Below are positions 46,815-56,275 of a DNA stretch of 64,000 bases, one piece after another. Source of the DNA: Pseudomonas sp. G.S.17 (GTDB lineage: Bacteria > Pseudomonadota > Gammaproteobacteria > Pseudomonadales > Pseudomonadaceae); assembly GCF_038096165.1 (NCBI RefSeq), contig NZ_CP151076.1, positions 1,674,001 through 1,738,000 on the forward strand. The letters run 5' to 3'. A model generated the notes under the pieces. That model was not told where the DNA came from, did no database searches, and saw nothing but the letters and a program-made list of their open reading frames with translations. How positions within the stretch are numbered: position 1 is the stretch's first letter; the number at the start of each line of letters is the position of its first letter. The position numbers were made by a program, and so were the translations under genes.

Positions 46815-48149
46815 ATGACACAGGCTCTTGCATCTGCCGTGGTTCACGATCTGATTGGCATCGGCTTCGGCCCCTCCAACCTGGCACTGGCAATTGCCTT
46901 GCAGGAGCGCGGCGAAGCGGCCGGTGCGCTGGACGTGTTGTTCCTCGACAAACAGGCCGATTACCGCTGGCATGGCAACACGCTGGTAACCCAGAGCGAG
47001 CTGCAGATTTCCTTTCTCAAGGATCTGGTTACGCTGCGCAATCCCACCAGCCCGTTCTCGTTCGTGAACTACCTCAAGGAGCACGGGCGTCTGGTGGACT
47101 TCATCAACCTCGGCACGTTTTACCCATGCCGCATGGAGTACAACGACTACCTGCGCTGGGTCGCCGGGCAGTTCGGCGAGCAAAGCCGTTACGGCGAAGA
47201 AGTCACCGCCATCGAGCCGCTGCTGCACAAGAACAAAGTGGAAGCGCTGCGCGTGTTGTCCCGGGATACCCAAGGCCAGAATCACGTCCGCACCACGCGT
47301 TCAGTGGTAGTCAGCCCAGGCGGTACACCGCGAATTCCCGAGGCGTTCACGGGCCTGAAAAATGATGGTCGGGTGTTTCATCATTCCCAATACCTGGAGC
47401 GCATGGCCAAACAGGCGTGCGTCAACGGCAAGCCGATGCGTATTGCGATCATCGGCGGCGGGCAGAGCGCGGCAGAAGCGTTCATCGACCTCAATGACAG
47501 CTTCCCGTCGGTGCAGGTGGACATGATCCTGCGCGGCTCGGCGCTGAAACCGGCCGACGACAGCCCGTTCGTCAACGAAGTGTTCTCGCCGGAGTTCACC
47601 GACTTGATGTTCAGCCAGGGCGGTGCGCAACGCGAACAGATGATCCGCGAATACCACAGCACCAATTATTCGGTGGTGGACATCGATCTGATCGAGCGCA
47701 TCTACGGTGTGTTCTATCGCCAGAAAGTCTCCGGCATTGCTCGCCACGCCTTCCACAGCCTGACCACGGTGGAAACCGCCACGGCTACGGCGCAGGGGAT
47801 CGAAATGGTGATGCGTAATCTCGCCAGCAACAAAAGCACAACCCAGGTTTACGATGCCGTGGTGCTGGCAACCGGCTACGAGCGCCAGTTGCATCGCCAC
47901 CTGCTGGCGCCCTTGGCTGAGTACATGGGCGATTTTGAAGTGTCCCGCGATTACCGGATCAAAACCGATGCGCGCTGCCAGGCATCGGTCTACATGCAGG
48001 GTTTCTGCGAAGCCAGCCACGGCTTGAGCGACACACTGCTGTCAGTGCTGCCGATTCGCGCCGACGAAATTGCTGCGTCGTTGTATGCCAACGTGGCCCA
48101 GAGTCATCGTGGCGCCTCGGTGCCGGAACGGGTGTTGGCGGTGGGCTAA
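46815..48149 (+). CDS. pvdA: L-ornithine N5-monooxygenase PvdA
   Basis: A 444-residue flavoenzyme (443 in P. aeruginosa) that hydroxylates ornithine for the hydroxamate ligands of pyoverdine. The FAD site is GIGFGPSNLALA near residue 16, the NADPH site is IIGGGQSAAEAF near 212, and the C-terminal ATGYERQ motif is present. The ATG at 46815 follows GAGGACACTGGA and gives the conserved N-terminus. Its presence fits the ornithine-like specificity predicted for the last NRPS module. The formyl- or acetyl-transferase acting on hydroxyornithine is not in the window. Confidence 0.96.
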   Translation: MTQALASAVVHDLIGIGFGPSNLALAIALQERGEAAGALDVLFLDKQADYRWHGNTLVTQSELQISFLKDLVTLRNPTSPFSFVNYLKEHGRLVDFINLGTFYPCRMEYNDYLRWVAGQFGEQSRYGEEVTAIEPLLHKNKVEALRVLSRDTQGQNHVRTTRSVVVSPGGTPRIPEAFTGLKNDGRVFHHSQYLERMAKQACVNGKPMRIAIIGGGQSAAEAFIDLNDSFPSVQVDMILRGSALKPADDSPFVNEVFSPEFTDLMFSQGGAQREQMIREYHSTNYSVVDIDLIERIYGVFYRQKVSGIARHAFHSLTTVETATATAQGIEMVMRNLASNKSTTQVYDAVVLATGYERQLHRHLLAPLAEYMGDFEVSRDYRIKTDARCQASVYMQGFCEASHGLSDTLLSVLPIRADEIAASLYANVAQSHRGASVPERVLAVG

Positions 48150-48618
48150 CAGTCGGTTGCAGACCGCAATCTGAACCCTTCCTGAACAACCGGAGCGTTG
48201 CCTGTCTTTATCGGGCAACCCCGGTTTACCCGGCCAAAACCCAAGGGTATGCTTCGCGCCACAACCCCCCAATGGAGTCCCACGTGGGTACATGTTCGAG
48301 TGACAGTAGTCGGCAGGTTCTTGCAACCTGCACACACTTGGCACGTTAACGCGCAGCGTCGCTCCTGCCGTTATCTTGCCCAAGGCGAGAAACGGCATCC
48401 CTGGTAACCGGTCCCCTGCGGCCGTCCCTTCGAAGCCTCCTCATCGATACTGAAATGATCAGCAGCTGATCGCGGCGTTGTTGCGCCTGCGTTTGCCCGC
48501 TGTACGGACGCGTCTGTCTTGCGACAGGCGAGCCGCTCCGTGCCCTGCCTCAAGGTTGGGCTGCGACGGCGGTACCCGCGTGGTTCTCCTGTTATGCAGT
48601 AAGGAGACGGCCTTGAAA
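48150..48618 (+). promoter_or_regulatory. Long intergenic region, probable mgtA leader
   Basis: The 469 bp between pvdA and mgtA hold no convincing gene. Two hairpins stand out: CTGTC-TTGC-GACAG at 48514-48527, and TCTCCT (48585-48590) pairing with AGGAGA (48602-48607), which would bury the mgtA ribosome site. A 53-residue frame starts at 48249 and includes TTPQWSPTW; its ribosome site is poor. Long Mg-responsive leaders control mgtA in other bacteria; whether this is one is inference. Confidence 0.4.
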
Positions 48619-51369
48619 ATGTCCTTCTTGAAAGAGTTATTCGCCAGTTTTCTACGCAGCCGTCACATTGATCGGCATTTCCGGCGGCTGACGATTTTCG
48701 AAAGCATCGCGCCCGCCAGCGTCAGCCGTGAAGTGCCCGATACCCTGGCGCAAACCCTGAGCAAAGCGTCCCGCAGTGACCCGCAAAACCTGCTGGCCGA
48801 TTTGCACAGCCACGCCGATGGCCTGAGTGAAAGTCAGGCATCGACGCGCCGCGAACAAGTCGGGCTGAACGAAGTGGCCCACGAGCAGCCTTTGCCGTGG
48901 TGGCGGCATCTTTGGCACTGCTACACCAATCCGTTCAACCTGCTGCTGACCTTGCTGGCGTTGATTTCGTTTCTGACTGACGACCTGGAAGCCACGGTGG
49001 TGATCTCGACGATGGTGGTGCTGTCGAGCCTGATGCGCTTCTGGCAGGAAGCTCGCTCCAACAAGGCGGCTGATGCGCTCAAGGCCATGGTCAGCACCAC
49101 GGCCACGGTCCTGCGCAGGCTGGAGTCGGGGGAGCAGGTTGAAAACCAGCAGCGTAATGGCGGCCTGTCTGAACGCATCCGGCGCATCGAGCTGCCGATC
49201 CGCTTGCTGGTACCCGGCGACCTGATTCACCTGTCGGCCGGGGACATGATTCCCGCCGATTGCCGTTTGTTGAGCGCCAAGGACCTGTTCGTCGGGCAGG
49301 CGGCCATGACTGGCGAATCCATGCCCGTGGAGAAATTCGTTTGCCAGCAGGAAGCTGAAGCCAGCACGCCGCTGGACCTGCAGAACATTCTGTTCATGGG
49401 CACCAATGTGGTGTCCGGTTCGGCAACGGCCGTGATCGTGACCACCGGCAATCGCACCTATTTTGGCGCGCTTGCGCAGCGGGTTACCGCCACTGACCGG
49501 GCGACCACATCGTTCCAGGCCGGAGTGAACAAAGTCAGCTGGCTGCTGATCCGCTTCATGATGGTCATGGCGCCGCTGGTGCTGTTCATCAATGGCTTCA
49601 CCAAGGGTGACTGGACCGAGGCGGTGCTCTTCGCTTTGTCGGTTGCAGTGGGGCTGACCCCGGAAATGCTGCCGATGATTGTCACCTCGACCCTGGCCAA
49701 GGGCGCGGTGGTCATGTCGCGCAAGAAAGTCATCGTCAAGCGCCTGGACGCCATCCAGAATTTCGGGGCGATGGATGTGCTGTGTACGGACAAGACCGGC
49801 ACCCTCACCCAGGACCGCATCTTCCTGGAACGGCATGTGGATGTGTGGGGCGACGAGTCCGATGCGGTGCTGGACATGGCCTATCTCAACAGCTACTACC
49901 AGACGGGACTGAAAAACCTGTTGGACGTCGCGGTCCTTGAGCATGCGGAGGTGCATCGTGAACTGAATGTGGCGACGGCGTTTGCCAAGGTCGACGAGAT
50001 CCCTTTTGACTTCACCCGGCGTCGGATGTCAGTGGTGGTGGCGCAGTCGGACCGGTCCCATCTGCTGATCTGCAAGGGTGCCGTGGAAGAGATTCTCAGC
50101 GTCTGCTCTCAGGTGCGGCACGGCGACATTATCGAGCCGCTGGATGCCGACTTGCTGGCGCGGGTTCGGCACGTCACCGCCCGCTTGAATGACGAAGGCT
50201 TGCGGGTGGTGGCGGTCGCCGCCCGTGAATCCCTGGCGCAGAAAAATAGCTATGGCGTCACCGATGAACAGGCGCTGACCCTGATCGGTTACGTGGCCTT
50301 TCTCGATCCGCCCAAGGAAAGCACTGCGCCTGCCTTGAAGGCCTTGGCCGAATATGGGGTGACGGTGAAAGTGCTGACCGGCGATAACGAGCGGGTCACC
50401 GCCAAGATTTGCCGCGAAGTCGGCCTCGCGCAACAGGGACTGCTGTTGGGCAGCGATGTGGAACGCATGGACGACCAGGCGCTGGCCCAGGCCGTCGAGA
50501 CCCACAACGTGTTTGCCCGCCTGACGCCGGCGCACAAGGAGCGCATCGTTCGCCTGCTCAAAAGCAATGGCCATGTGGTGGGTTTCATGGGCGATGGCAT
50601 CAACGATGCGCCCGCACTGCGCACGGCGGACATTGGCATCTCGGTTGACACGGCGGTGGATATCGCCAAGGAAGCGGCCGATATCATTCTGTTGGAAAAA
50701 AGCCTGCTAGTGCTGGAGGAGGGCGTGCTGGAAGGGCGGCGCACTTTTGCCAACATGCTCAAGTACATCAAGATGACGGCGAGTTCCAACTTCGGCAATG
50801 TGTTCTCGGTGCTGGTGGCGAGCGCATTCATTCCGTTTCTGCCGATGCTGCCGATGCACCTGCTGGTGCAGAACCTGCTCTATGACGTCTCGCAGATCGC
50901 CATCCCGTTCGATAACGTCGATGAGGAACTGCTCAAGAAGCCGCAGCGCTGGCAGCCTGGCGAGATCGGGCGCTTCATGCTGTTTTTCGGTCCGATCAGC
51001 TCGGTGTTTGACATCATCACCTTCCTGATGATGTGGTTCGTGTTTCGCGCCGACACGGCGGCACATCAAACCCTGTTCCAGTCCGGCTGGTTTGTGGTGG
51101 GCCTGCTGACCCAGACGTTGGTGATCCACATGATCCGCACGCCGAAAATCCCCTTTATCCAGAGCCGTGCCGCGACACCACTGGTGATCATGACCGGGAT
51201 CATCATGGCGGTCGGGATTTTCCTGCCCATGGGACCGTTGGCCGGCTATTTCAAATTGCAGGCCTTGCCGCTGATGTACTTCGTGTACCTGCCGCTGATC
51301 CTCCTGGCTTACATGGCGCTGACCCAGGCAGTAAAAGGCTTCTACAGCCGTCGTTTCGGCTGGCAATAA
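48619..51369 (+). CDS. mgtA: Magnesium-transporting P-type ATPase MgtA
   Basis: A 916-residue inner-membrane P3-type ATPase (E. coli MgtA has 898). The phosphorylation motif DKTGTLT has D391, the hinge is MGDGINDAPAL, and TGESMPVEK is the actuator loop. About ten helices flank these. It imports Mg2+ under low-magnesium conditions. AAGGAGA at 48601-48607 is 11 bp before the ATG at 48619; an in-frame TTG at 48613 has better spacing and could be the true start, adding two residues. Confidence 0.94.
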   Translation: MSFLKELFASFLRSRHIDRHFRRLTIFESIAPASVSREVPDTLAQTLSKASRSDPQNLLADLHSHADGLSESQASTRREQVGLNEVAHEQPLPWWRHLWHCYTNPFNLLLTLLALISFLTDDLEATVVISTMVVLSSLMRFWQEARSNKAADALKAMVSTTATVLRRLESGEQVENQQRNGGLSERIRRIELPIRLLVPGDLIHLSAGDMIPADCRLLSAKDLFVGQAAMTGESMPVEKFVCQQEAEASTPLDLQNILFMGTNVVSGSATAVIVTTGNRTYFGALAQRVTATDRATTSFQAGVNKVSWLLIRFMMVMAPLVLFINGFTKGDWTEAVLFALSVAVGLTPEMLPMIVTSTLAKGAVVMSRKKVIVKRLDAIQNFGAMDVLCTDKTGTLTQDRIFLERHVDVWGDESDAVLDMAYLNSYYQTGLKNLLDVAVLEHAEVHRELNVATAFAKVDEIPFDFTRRRMSVVVAQSDRSHLLICKGAVEEILSVCSQVRHGDIIEPLDADLLARVRHVTARLNDEGLRVVAVAARESLAQKNSYGVTDEQALTLIGYVAFLDPPKESTAPALKALAEYGVTVKVLTGDNERVTAKICREVGLAQQGLLLGSDVERMDDQALAQAVETHNVFARLTPAHKERIVRLLKSNGHVVGFMGDGINDAPALRTADIGISVDTAVDIAKEAADIILLEKSLLVLEEGVLEGRRTFANMLKYIKMTASSNFGNVFSVLVASAFIPFLPMLPMHLLVQNLLYDVSQIAIPFDNVDEELLKKPQRWQPGEIGRFMLFFGPISSVFDIITFLMMWFVFRADTAAHQTLFQSGWFVVGLLTQTLVIHMIRTPKIPFIQSRAATPLVIMTGIIMAVGIFLPMGPLAGYFKLQALPLMYFVYLPLILLAYMALTQAVKGFYSRRFGWQ

Positions 51370-51375
51370 GACGGA

Positions 51376-51404
51376 TCGAGCGATGTTGCGGCAGCATCGC
51401 TCGA
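51376..51404. terminator. Hairpin between convergent mgtA and dkgB
   Basis: TCGAGCGATG at 51376-51385 pairs exactly with CATCGCTCGA at 51395-51404 around a 9-base loop. No U-tract follows on either strand, so it may act as a shared transcript end or only as a 3' stabiliser. Confidence 0.5.
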
Positions 51405-51414
51405 CCCTGTCAGA

Positions 51415-52218
51415 TCAATCCCACTGCGGCGCAAGGCTGGCCGGGCTGGTCAGGCGATGGCCACGGTCCAGGGCGGCAATTTGCGCCATGTCTTCGTCGC
51501 TCAATGTCAGGTCGCAGGCCTTCAGATTGCTTTGCAGATTGGCGCGTTTGGTCGACGACGGAATCACCGCGTAGCCCAGTTGCATGGCCCAGGCCAGCGT
51601 TACTTGCGCCGGAGTCGCGGCATGACGCTTGGCGATCTGCTCGATGACCGGGTCCTTCAGCACTTCGCCATAGGCCAGGGTCATGTACGAGGTGATCTGA
51701 ATGCCGTGCTCTTTGGCGAATTCCGCCACCTTGCGGTTTTGCAGGTACGGGTGCAGCTCGACCTGGTTGGTGGCAATGTTCTGCGCGCCGACCACGTCGA
51801 TGGCTTCCTGCATCAGGGCCACGGTGAAGTTGGAAATGCCAATCTGTTTGGTCAAACCCTGCTGCTTGGCTTCCAGCAGCGCGGTCATGAATTCGCGCAC
51901 CGAGACTTTGCCCTGCGGCGATGGCCAGTGGATCAACGTCAGGTCGACGTGATCGGTTTGCAACTTGGCCAGGCTTTCCTTGAGGCTCGGGATCAGCTTG
52001 TCGGCGGCGAAATTATCGGTCCAGATCTTGGTGGTGATGAACAACGCTTCGCGTGGCACGCTGCTGGCGGCGATGGCCTGGCCGACTTCAGCTTCGTTGC
52101 CGTAGATCTGCGCCGTATCGATGACGCGGTAGCCGACTTCAAGACCATTGGTGACCGAATCGATGACGACCTGATCCTTGAGGCGGAAGGTGCCAAGGCC
52201 AAATGCTGGAACTGTCAT
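51415..52218 (-). CDS. dkgB: Aldo/keto reductase, 2,5-diketo-D-gluconate reductase B
   Basis: A 267-residue NADPH-dependent reductase, the same length as E. coli DkgB, with the same N-terminus ([12 protein letters not shown]) and C-terminus (LAPQWD). The AKR motifs are present: [16 protein letters not shown] with catalytic Asp and Tyr, KIW with the Lys, [11 protein letters not shown] segment with the His, and [11 protein letters not shown] for NADP binding. It reduces 2,5-diketogluconate and other aldehydes such as methylglyoxal. The ATG at 52218 starts the conserved domain; earlier in-frame codons are not supported. Confidence 0.93.
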   Translation of the reverse strand: MTVPAFGLGTFRLKDQVVIDSVTNGLEVGYRVIDTAQIYGNEAEVGQAIAASSVPREALFITTKIWTDNFAADKLIPSLKESLAKLQTDHVDLTLIHWPSPQGKVSVREFMTALLEAKQQGLTKQIGISNFTVALMQEAIDVVGAQNIATNQVELHPYLQNRKVAEFAKEHGIQITSYMTLAYGEVLKDPVIEQIAKRHAATPAQVTLAWAMQLGYAVIPSSTKRANLQSNLKACDLTLSDEDMAQIAALDRGHRLTSPASLAPQWD

Positions 52219-52379
52219 TGCGGTACTCCGTGAAGGTGAAAGATAAGACGTGACCCAGTATCCCGGCTTGGTCCTTGAGGAAAAACAGTGGAACCGGAAA
52301 GGGATAATTGCCTGGCAATCACGAATGAGCCTGTCTGTTTGGTCAGTGTCGGGGCGAGATCGTTCCTGCTGATTGAGGG

Positions 52380-52919
52380 TTACCTGTTCATGTCCAGAAT
52401 CATGCAAGTGGTGCTGCCGATGGCGTAGAGCCGGTCATCGACGTCGTACAAACGCCCTTCGGCCAAGGCGGTGGAACGGCCGATATGCAGCACTTTGCCT
52501 TCAGCGCGAACCGGGCCGGTGCCATGACTCAGGGCGCGGACATAACTGATGCGCAGGTCAAGGGTGGTGTAGCCCTGGCCTTTCTTGAGCCGGGTATGAA
52601 TCGCACAGCCCATGCATGAGTCCAGCAGCGTCGCGGCATAACCGCCATGCACGCTGCCCAGCGGGTTGTAATGCCGGGCATCGGGAGTGCCCTGGAAGAT
52701 GAACTCGCCCGGCGACCAGCGCAGCGGAATGAAATCCATCAATTCCCCGATGGGCGGGCAGGGCAGTTCGCCACGTTTGATGCGCTCGAGAAAATCCGTC
52801 GGCTCCATGAGCGCCACTTCCGCCAGGCTCGTGGTGCCCGCCGGGCCGAGGCTGGCGCGGATGGCTTGTTCCTCTTCCAGCCAAAGGGCGGTTTTTTCGT
52901 CGCGGGAGAAGTTTTGCAT
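52380..52919 (-). CDS. PaaI-family hotdog thioesterase
   Basis: A 179-residue protein with a 4HBT hotdog fold in the C-terminal two thirds. The motif [20 protein letters not shown] carries the usual GxxHGG active-site signature, and [12 protein letters not shown] is the long central strand. It likely hydrolyses an acyl- or aryl-CoA thioester in the cytoplasm; the substrate is unknown. The ATG at 52919 has GGAG 8 bp upstream. It is transcribed towards dkgB, 161 bp away. Confidence 0.85.
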   Translation of the reverse strand: MQNFSRDEKTALWLEEEQAIRASLGPAGTTSLAEVALMEPTDFLERIKRGELPCPPIGELMDFIPLRWSPGEFIFQGTPDARHYNPLGSVHGGYAATLLDSCMGCAIHTRLKKGQGYTTLDLRISYVRALSHGTGPVRAEGKVLHIGRSTALAEGRLYDVDDRLYAIGSTTCMILDMNR

Positions 52920-53027
52920 GGCATTGACTCCGTGTTGGGCACTCAAGAAACATGAAAGATTACGACCATAATCCTGCGATTTAATTACGGTTGCAATCTC
53001 AAAAATCTCCGGCGATGGGGAAAGGGT

Positions 53028-53576
53028 TCAGCCGATGCTGTCGCGCTTCACGAAATGCTTGTGCATGTCCAGCGTCAGGGATTCGATGCGTTCGGTCAGG
53101 GACTTGGTCAGCTCCGTCAGTCGGGTGTTCTGCTCCAGCAACGTCAGCATCTGCTCGGCGTTTTGCGCGGCCATCGCCAGACGCTGCTCGTTGGCGACAG
53201 CCAGGTCTTCGCGGTGCTGGGCATCGGCGTCGGCATTGGCTTTATCCCGCGCGGCCTGACGCGTCTGGGCGAGCAGGATTAGCGGCGCGGCATAGGCCGA
53301 CTGCAGGCTGAACGCCAGGTTGAGCAGGATGAAGGGGTAGATATCGAAATGGGTCAGGCCGGTCGCATTGCAGGCAATCCAGAGCAGGACGATGACGGTT
53401 TGCGCACCGAGGAACGTCGGCGTGCCGAAAAACCGGGCGAAGGCTTCCGCTTTGAGGGCAAACGAATCGTTGCCGAAGGTGCTGGTTAAATGCGCGTGAC
53501 GTTTATGAAAGCGCAGATGGTCGACAGTTTTTACAGCGGGCTCGGTTGAAGCCTGCCCAGGCGCAGCGGTATTCAT
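53028..53576 (-). CDS. DUF1003 membrane protein
   Basis: A 182-residue protein with two helices (VIVLLWIACNATG and FILLNLAFSLQSAYAAPLIL), separated by the short FDIYPF loop, and a long polar coiled-coil tail (about 115-180). This is the DUF1003 plan, predicted to sit in the inner membrane; its function is unknown. The ATG at 53576 has AGGA 7 bp upstream; the frame is open further 5' but without a better site. Confidence 0.88.
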   Translation of the reverse strand: MNTAAPGQASTEPAVKTVDHLRFHKRHAHLTSTFGNDSFALKAEAFARFFGTPTFLGAQTVIVLLWIACNATGLTHFDIYPFILLNLAFSLQSAYAAPLILLAQTRQAARDKANADADAQHREDLAVANEQRLAMAAQNAEQMLTLLEQNTRLTELTKSLTERIESLTLDMHKHFVKRDSIG

Positions 53577-53703
53577 GGCGGATTCCTGATAACCAATACA
53601 TGCGGCCACTATAGGCGCTTGTGCAGGGCTGGTGCTTCAGGAGCGCTGAATGATTGCTGAACACTTTTGAGCTGACGGGGATCCGGTCCCACATGCTTGG
53701 TGT

Positions 53704-53910
53704 TTAATCCACCGGTTCAGGATGCAGCGGTTTGGACAGGTGCATGATGCTCGCGTAGTCGTAGACGTACTGGCGTCCTGCATGGCTGGTCTGACGCAGT
53801 TGGTCGATCAGCAGTCGCTCTTTCTTGTTCAGGTATCTGAGCCCAGGATGGTCACTTGACTTGAGGTGATCACGTTCATGGGCGTCAGGGAAAGTAATGA
53901 CGTTTGTCAT
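53704..53910 (-). CDS. Small hypothetical protein, 68 aa
   Basis: Starts MTNVITFPDAHERDHLKSSD and contains GLRYLNKKERLLIDQLRQ. It has no signal peptide or membrane helix. The ATG has GGAG 8 bp upstream, and codon use matches its neighbours, which supports a real gene. I do not recognise a family. Confidence 0.7.
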   Translation of the reverse strand: MTNVITFPDAHERDHLKSSDHPGLRYLNKKERLLIDQLRQTSHAGRQYVYDYASIMHLSKPLHPEPVD

Positions 53911-54034
53911 GAAATATCTCCTACTTACTAAGTCCTTGCTTCCGGCTATTCAGTCCCGGTCACGGGTTTTTGTGGCGACGGCCCACCATACCCAGAAAAA
54001 GCTGGAGCGATCAACCCTGTAAATGAATAGCGGA

Positions 54035-54517
54035 TCACACTATCTGTGTGACTTCGAACGATTGCTTGCTGCCATTGACGGTGATTTCCAGCTCATCTCC
54101 TTCGAACTTGCCCAGCAGGCTTTGGCCCAGCGGCGCTCGGGCCGTGATCACCGTGATGACGTCGTTTTCGAGACGAATCTTCAGACCAGCGGCATCCGGG
54201 CCGAGGAAAAGATGCTGTTCTGCACCGGTTTCGGTTTGCAGCGTTACCAGATCGCCGGTCTGGATACCCCGTTGCTCATCGAAGGGCGCCATACTCAATT
54301 TCTGATAAAGCAGCAGCGACTGGCGAATCTCTTCGACGCGGCGCGCCTGGCCTGCCGCAAGGTACGAAGCTTCAAGGCCGAGCGTGTCGTACTTGTTCTC
54401 GGCGATGTTCTCTTCGTGGGTCGCGGTTTCATAGGCGGTCTGCGCGGCCCGCTGGGCAACGCCCAGATCGACCTTGAGTTTGTCGATGATGGCTTGCAGG
54501 ACGGTTTGCTTGTTCAT
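54035..54517 (-). CDS. GreA/GreB-type transcription factor
   Basis: A 160-residue protein with an N-terminal coiled coil (about 1-70, containing QRAAQTAYETATHEENIAEN) and a C-terminal FKBP-like GreA/GreB domain (about 85-155, GDLVTLQTETGAEQHLFLGP and ARAPLGQSLLGKFEGDELEI). GreA and GreB bind the RNA polymerase secondary channel and rescue backtracked complexes. Divergence in the coiled-coil tip suggests an accessory member rather than GreA itself. Confidence 0.85.
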   Translation of the reverse strand: MNKQTVLQAIIDKLKVDLGVAQRAAQTAYETATHEENIAENKYDTLGLEASYLAAGQARRVEEIRQSLLLYQKLSMAPFDEQRGIQTGDLVTLQTETGAEQHLFLGPDAAGLKIRLENDVITVITARAPLGQSLLGKFEGDELEITVNGSKQSFEVTQIV

Positions 54518-54520
54518 GGT

Positions 54521-54913
54521 CTATCCGCAGAACTGAATCACATTGGCGCGGCTCTTGTCGCTCGGCGCCGTTCGGTCTTGTTGCAGCCAGAAATTGCATT
54601 TCGGCGCACTGAAGCTTTTTTGCTGCTGTTCCTGGGTTTGCTCCATGGCCTGCCGCGCTTCGCTCTCGCGCAGATTCTGTTCGTACTTCTCGAACATGGT
54701 CTTTTCCGACTCGGCTGGCGCGGCGGCTGGCGCACTCAATCGAGTGACCGCGTTGCTCACCGCCTGAGTCTGCGCCTCGGGTATGGCTCGCAACACCAGC
54801 ACGCCAGTCAACACCACCGCAGCGATCCCAAGCCAGATGCCCAGTGCGATACAGACGATGAGCTTCAATGGATGGACTGAGACGTTCAGCTCGCGACGAC
54901 TTGAAAGGGGCAT
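54521..54913 (-). CDS. Hypothetical single-helix membrane protein
   Basis: A 130-residue protein: a basic N-terminus (MPLSSRRELNVSVHPLK), one membrane helix (LIVCIALGIWLGIAAVVLTG), then a polar coiled region (EKYEQNLRESEARQAMEQTQ) and a C-terminal part with two cysteines (KCNFWLQQD and VIQFCG). It ends 3 bp before the Gre-type gene and is probably in the same transcript. No family recognised. Confidence 0.75.
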   Translation of the reverse strand: MPLSSRRELNVSVHPLKLIVCIALGIWLGIAAVVLTGVLVLRAIPEAQTQAVSNAVTRLSAPAAAPAESEKTMFEKYEQNLRESEARQAMEQTQEQQQKSFSAPKCNFWLQQDRTAPSDKSRANVIQFCG

Positions 54914-55033
54914 GACGTGTTCTCGGCGTTGACGGCAGGTGATGGCGATTGTGCCATGACCTAAGGCTGGTGGATGCGGGTTGTTCTGACGGACAATCAG
55001 CGTTTTTGATTCTCGGGCCGCAGGGAGCCGCAA

Positions 55034-56179
55034 ATGAAAGCCTCGTGGGACATTTTTTGCAGCGTCGTTGATAACTACGGCGACATCGGCGTGACCTGGC
55101 GCCTGGCCCGACAACTGGTGGCCGAGCACGACGTGGCGGTGCGTTTGTGGGTCGATGATCTGCAGGCTTTCACGCGTCTGTGTCCAACGGCCAATGCGCA
55201 GGCTGCGCAACAGTGGCAGGAGGGCGTCAGCGTTCACCACTGGCCCAAAGAATGGCAACCCGTGGAAGTCGCTGACGTGATCGTCGAGGCATTTGCCTGC
55301 CGATTGCCGCCTGCGTACACCGAAGCCATCCTGCAATGCTCGCCAAGGCCAGTGTGGGTGAATCTGGAATACCTCAGCGCCGAGGAGTGGGTTGCCGGTT
55401 GCCATGGTTTGCCGTCGGTGCAGTCCAATGGGTTGCGCAAATTCTTCTTCTTTCCGGGATTTCGTCCGACGACCGGTGGCCTGTTACGGGAAAGCGGGCT
55501 GATCGAAGCGCGTCAGGCGTTTCAGCATGACAAGGCTGCACAGGGCAATTTCCTGCAGACGTTAAGCGTGAAGCCTGAACAGGATGCCCGGCTGATTTCG
55601 CTGTTTGCTTATGAGAATCCGGGCTTGGGCGGCTGGCTGGATGTGTTGTCGACGGACAGCCGACCCACTCATCTGCTGGTTCCGGAAGGCCGCATCCTCG
55701 GCGATCTGCAACGCTGGCTGGGCGTCGACAGTTTGCAGGCCGGCGCGCTGGAAAAGCGTGGTGCCTTGACCGTTCAGGTGTTGCCGTTCGTCAGGCAGGA
55801 AGATTACGACCGGCTGTTATGGTGCTGCGATTTCAACGTCGTGCGCGGCGAAGACTCTTTCGTGCGTGCGCAATGGGCGGGGCGACCGCTGCTTTGGCAC
55901 ATCTATGAACAGGACGACGATGCGCATTGGGCCAAGCTCGATGCCTTTCTTGAGCTCTACCTTGCGGGGCTCTCGCAGCCTGCCGCACAGGCCCTGACCG
56001 ATTTCTGGCGGGCCTGGAATGCCGGGCGCAATGGCAGTGCAAGCTGGCTGGCGCTGACGCAACAATGGCCGGAAATTGAAAACCACGCGCAACGCTGGTG
56101 TCTGGAACAGGCCTCGCACGCTGATCTTGCTGCGGCGCTGGTACTGTTTTGTGGAGTTTCGTATGATACGCGGCCTTGA
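55034..56179 (+). CDS. earP: EF-P arginine rhamnosyltransferase EarP
   Basis: A 381-residue GT-B glycosyltransferase that uses dTDP-L-rhamnose to modify arginine 32 of EF-P. The N-terminal VVDNYGDIGVTWRLARQL has the catalytic D13 and substrate-contacting D17. The nucleotide-sugar site is around FNVVRGEDSFVRAQWAGRP near 270-288. The modification lets EF-P relieve ribosome stalling at polyproline. It lies 96 bp upstream of efp, its target gene, in the usual order. Confidence 0.95.
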   Translation: MKASWDIFCSVVDNYGDIGVTWRLARQLVAEHDVAVRLWVDDLQAFTRLCPTANAQAAQQWQEGVSVHHWPKEWQPVEVADVIVEAFACRLPPAYTEAILQCSPRPVWVNLEYLSAEEWVAGCHGLPSVQSNGLRKFFFFPGFRPTTGGLLRESGLIEARQAFQHDKAAQGNFLQTLSVKPEQDARLISLFAYENPGLGGWLDVLSTDSRPTHLLVPEGRILGDLQRWLGVDSLQAGALEKRGALTVQVLPFVRQEDYDRLLWCCDFNVVRGEDSFVRAQWAGRPLLWHIYEQDDDAHWAKLDAFLELYLAGLSQPAAQALTDFWRAWNAGRNGSASWLALTQQWPEIENHAQRWCLEQASHADLAAALVLFCGVSYDTRP

Positions 56180-56183
56180 GATT

Positions 56184-56243
56184 AGGCTCTGTACGAAAAA
56201 GACCTTTCTGCCCCACGGGAAAGCGGTTTCTCGTACAGAGCCT
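56184..56243. repeat. 13-bp perfect inverted repeat in the earP-efp gap
   Basis: AGGCTCTGTACGA at 56184-56196 is exactly inverted at 56231-56243, with a 34-bp spacer. It lies in the efp leader, 32 bp before the start codon. It could form a stem in the efp mRNA or be the remnant of a miniature inverted-repeat element; nothing else in the window shares the sequence. Confidence 0.7.
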
Positions 56244-56275
56244 CGGCAACTTCCATCCAAATTCGGATATACGCA

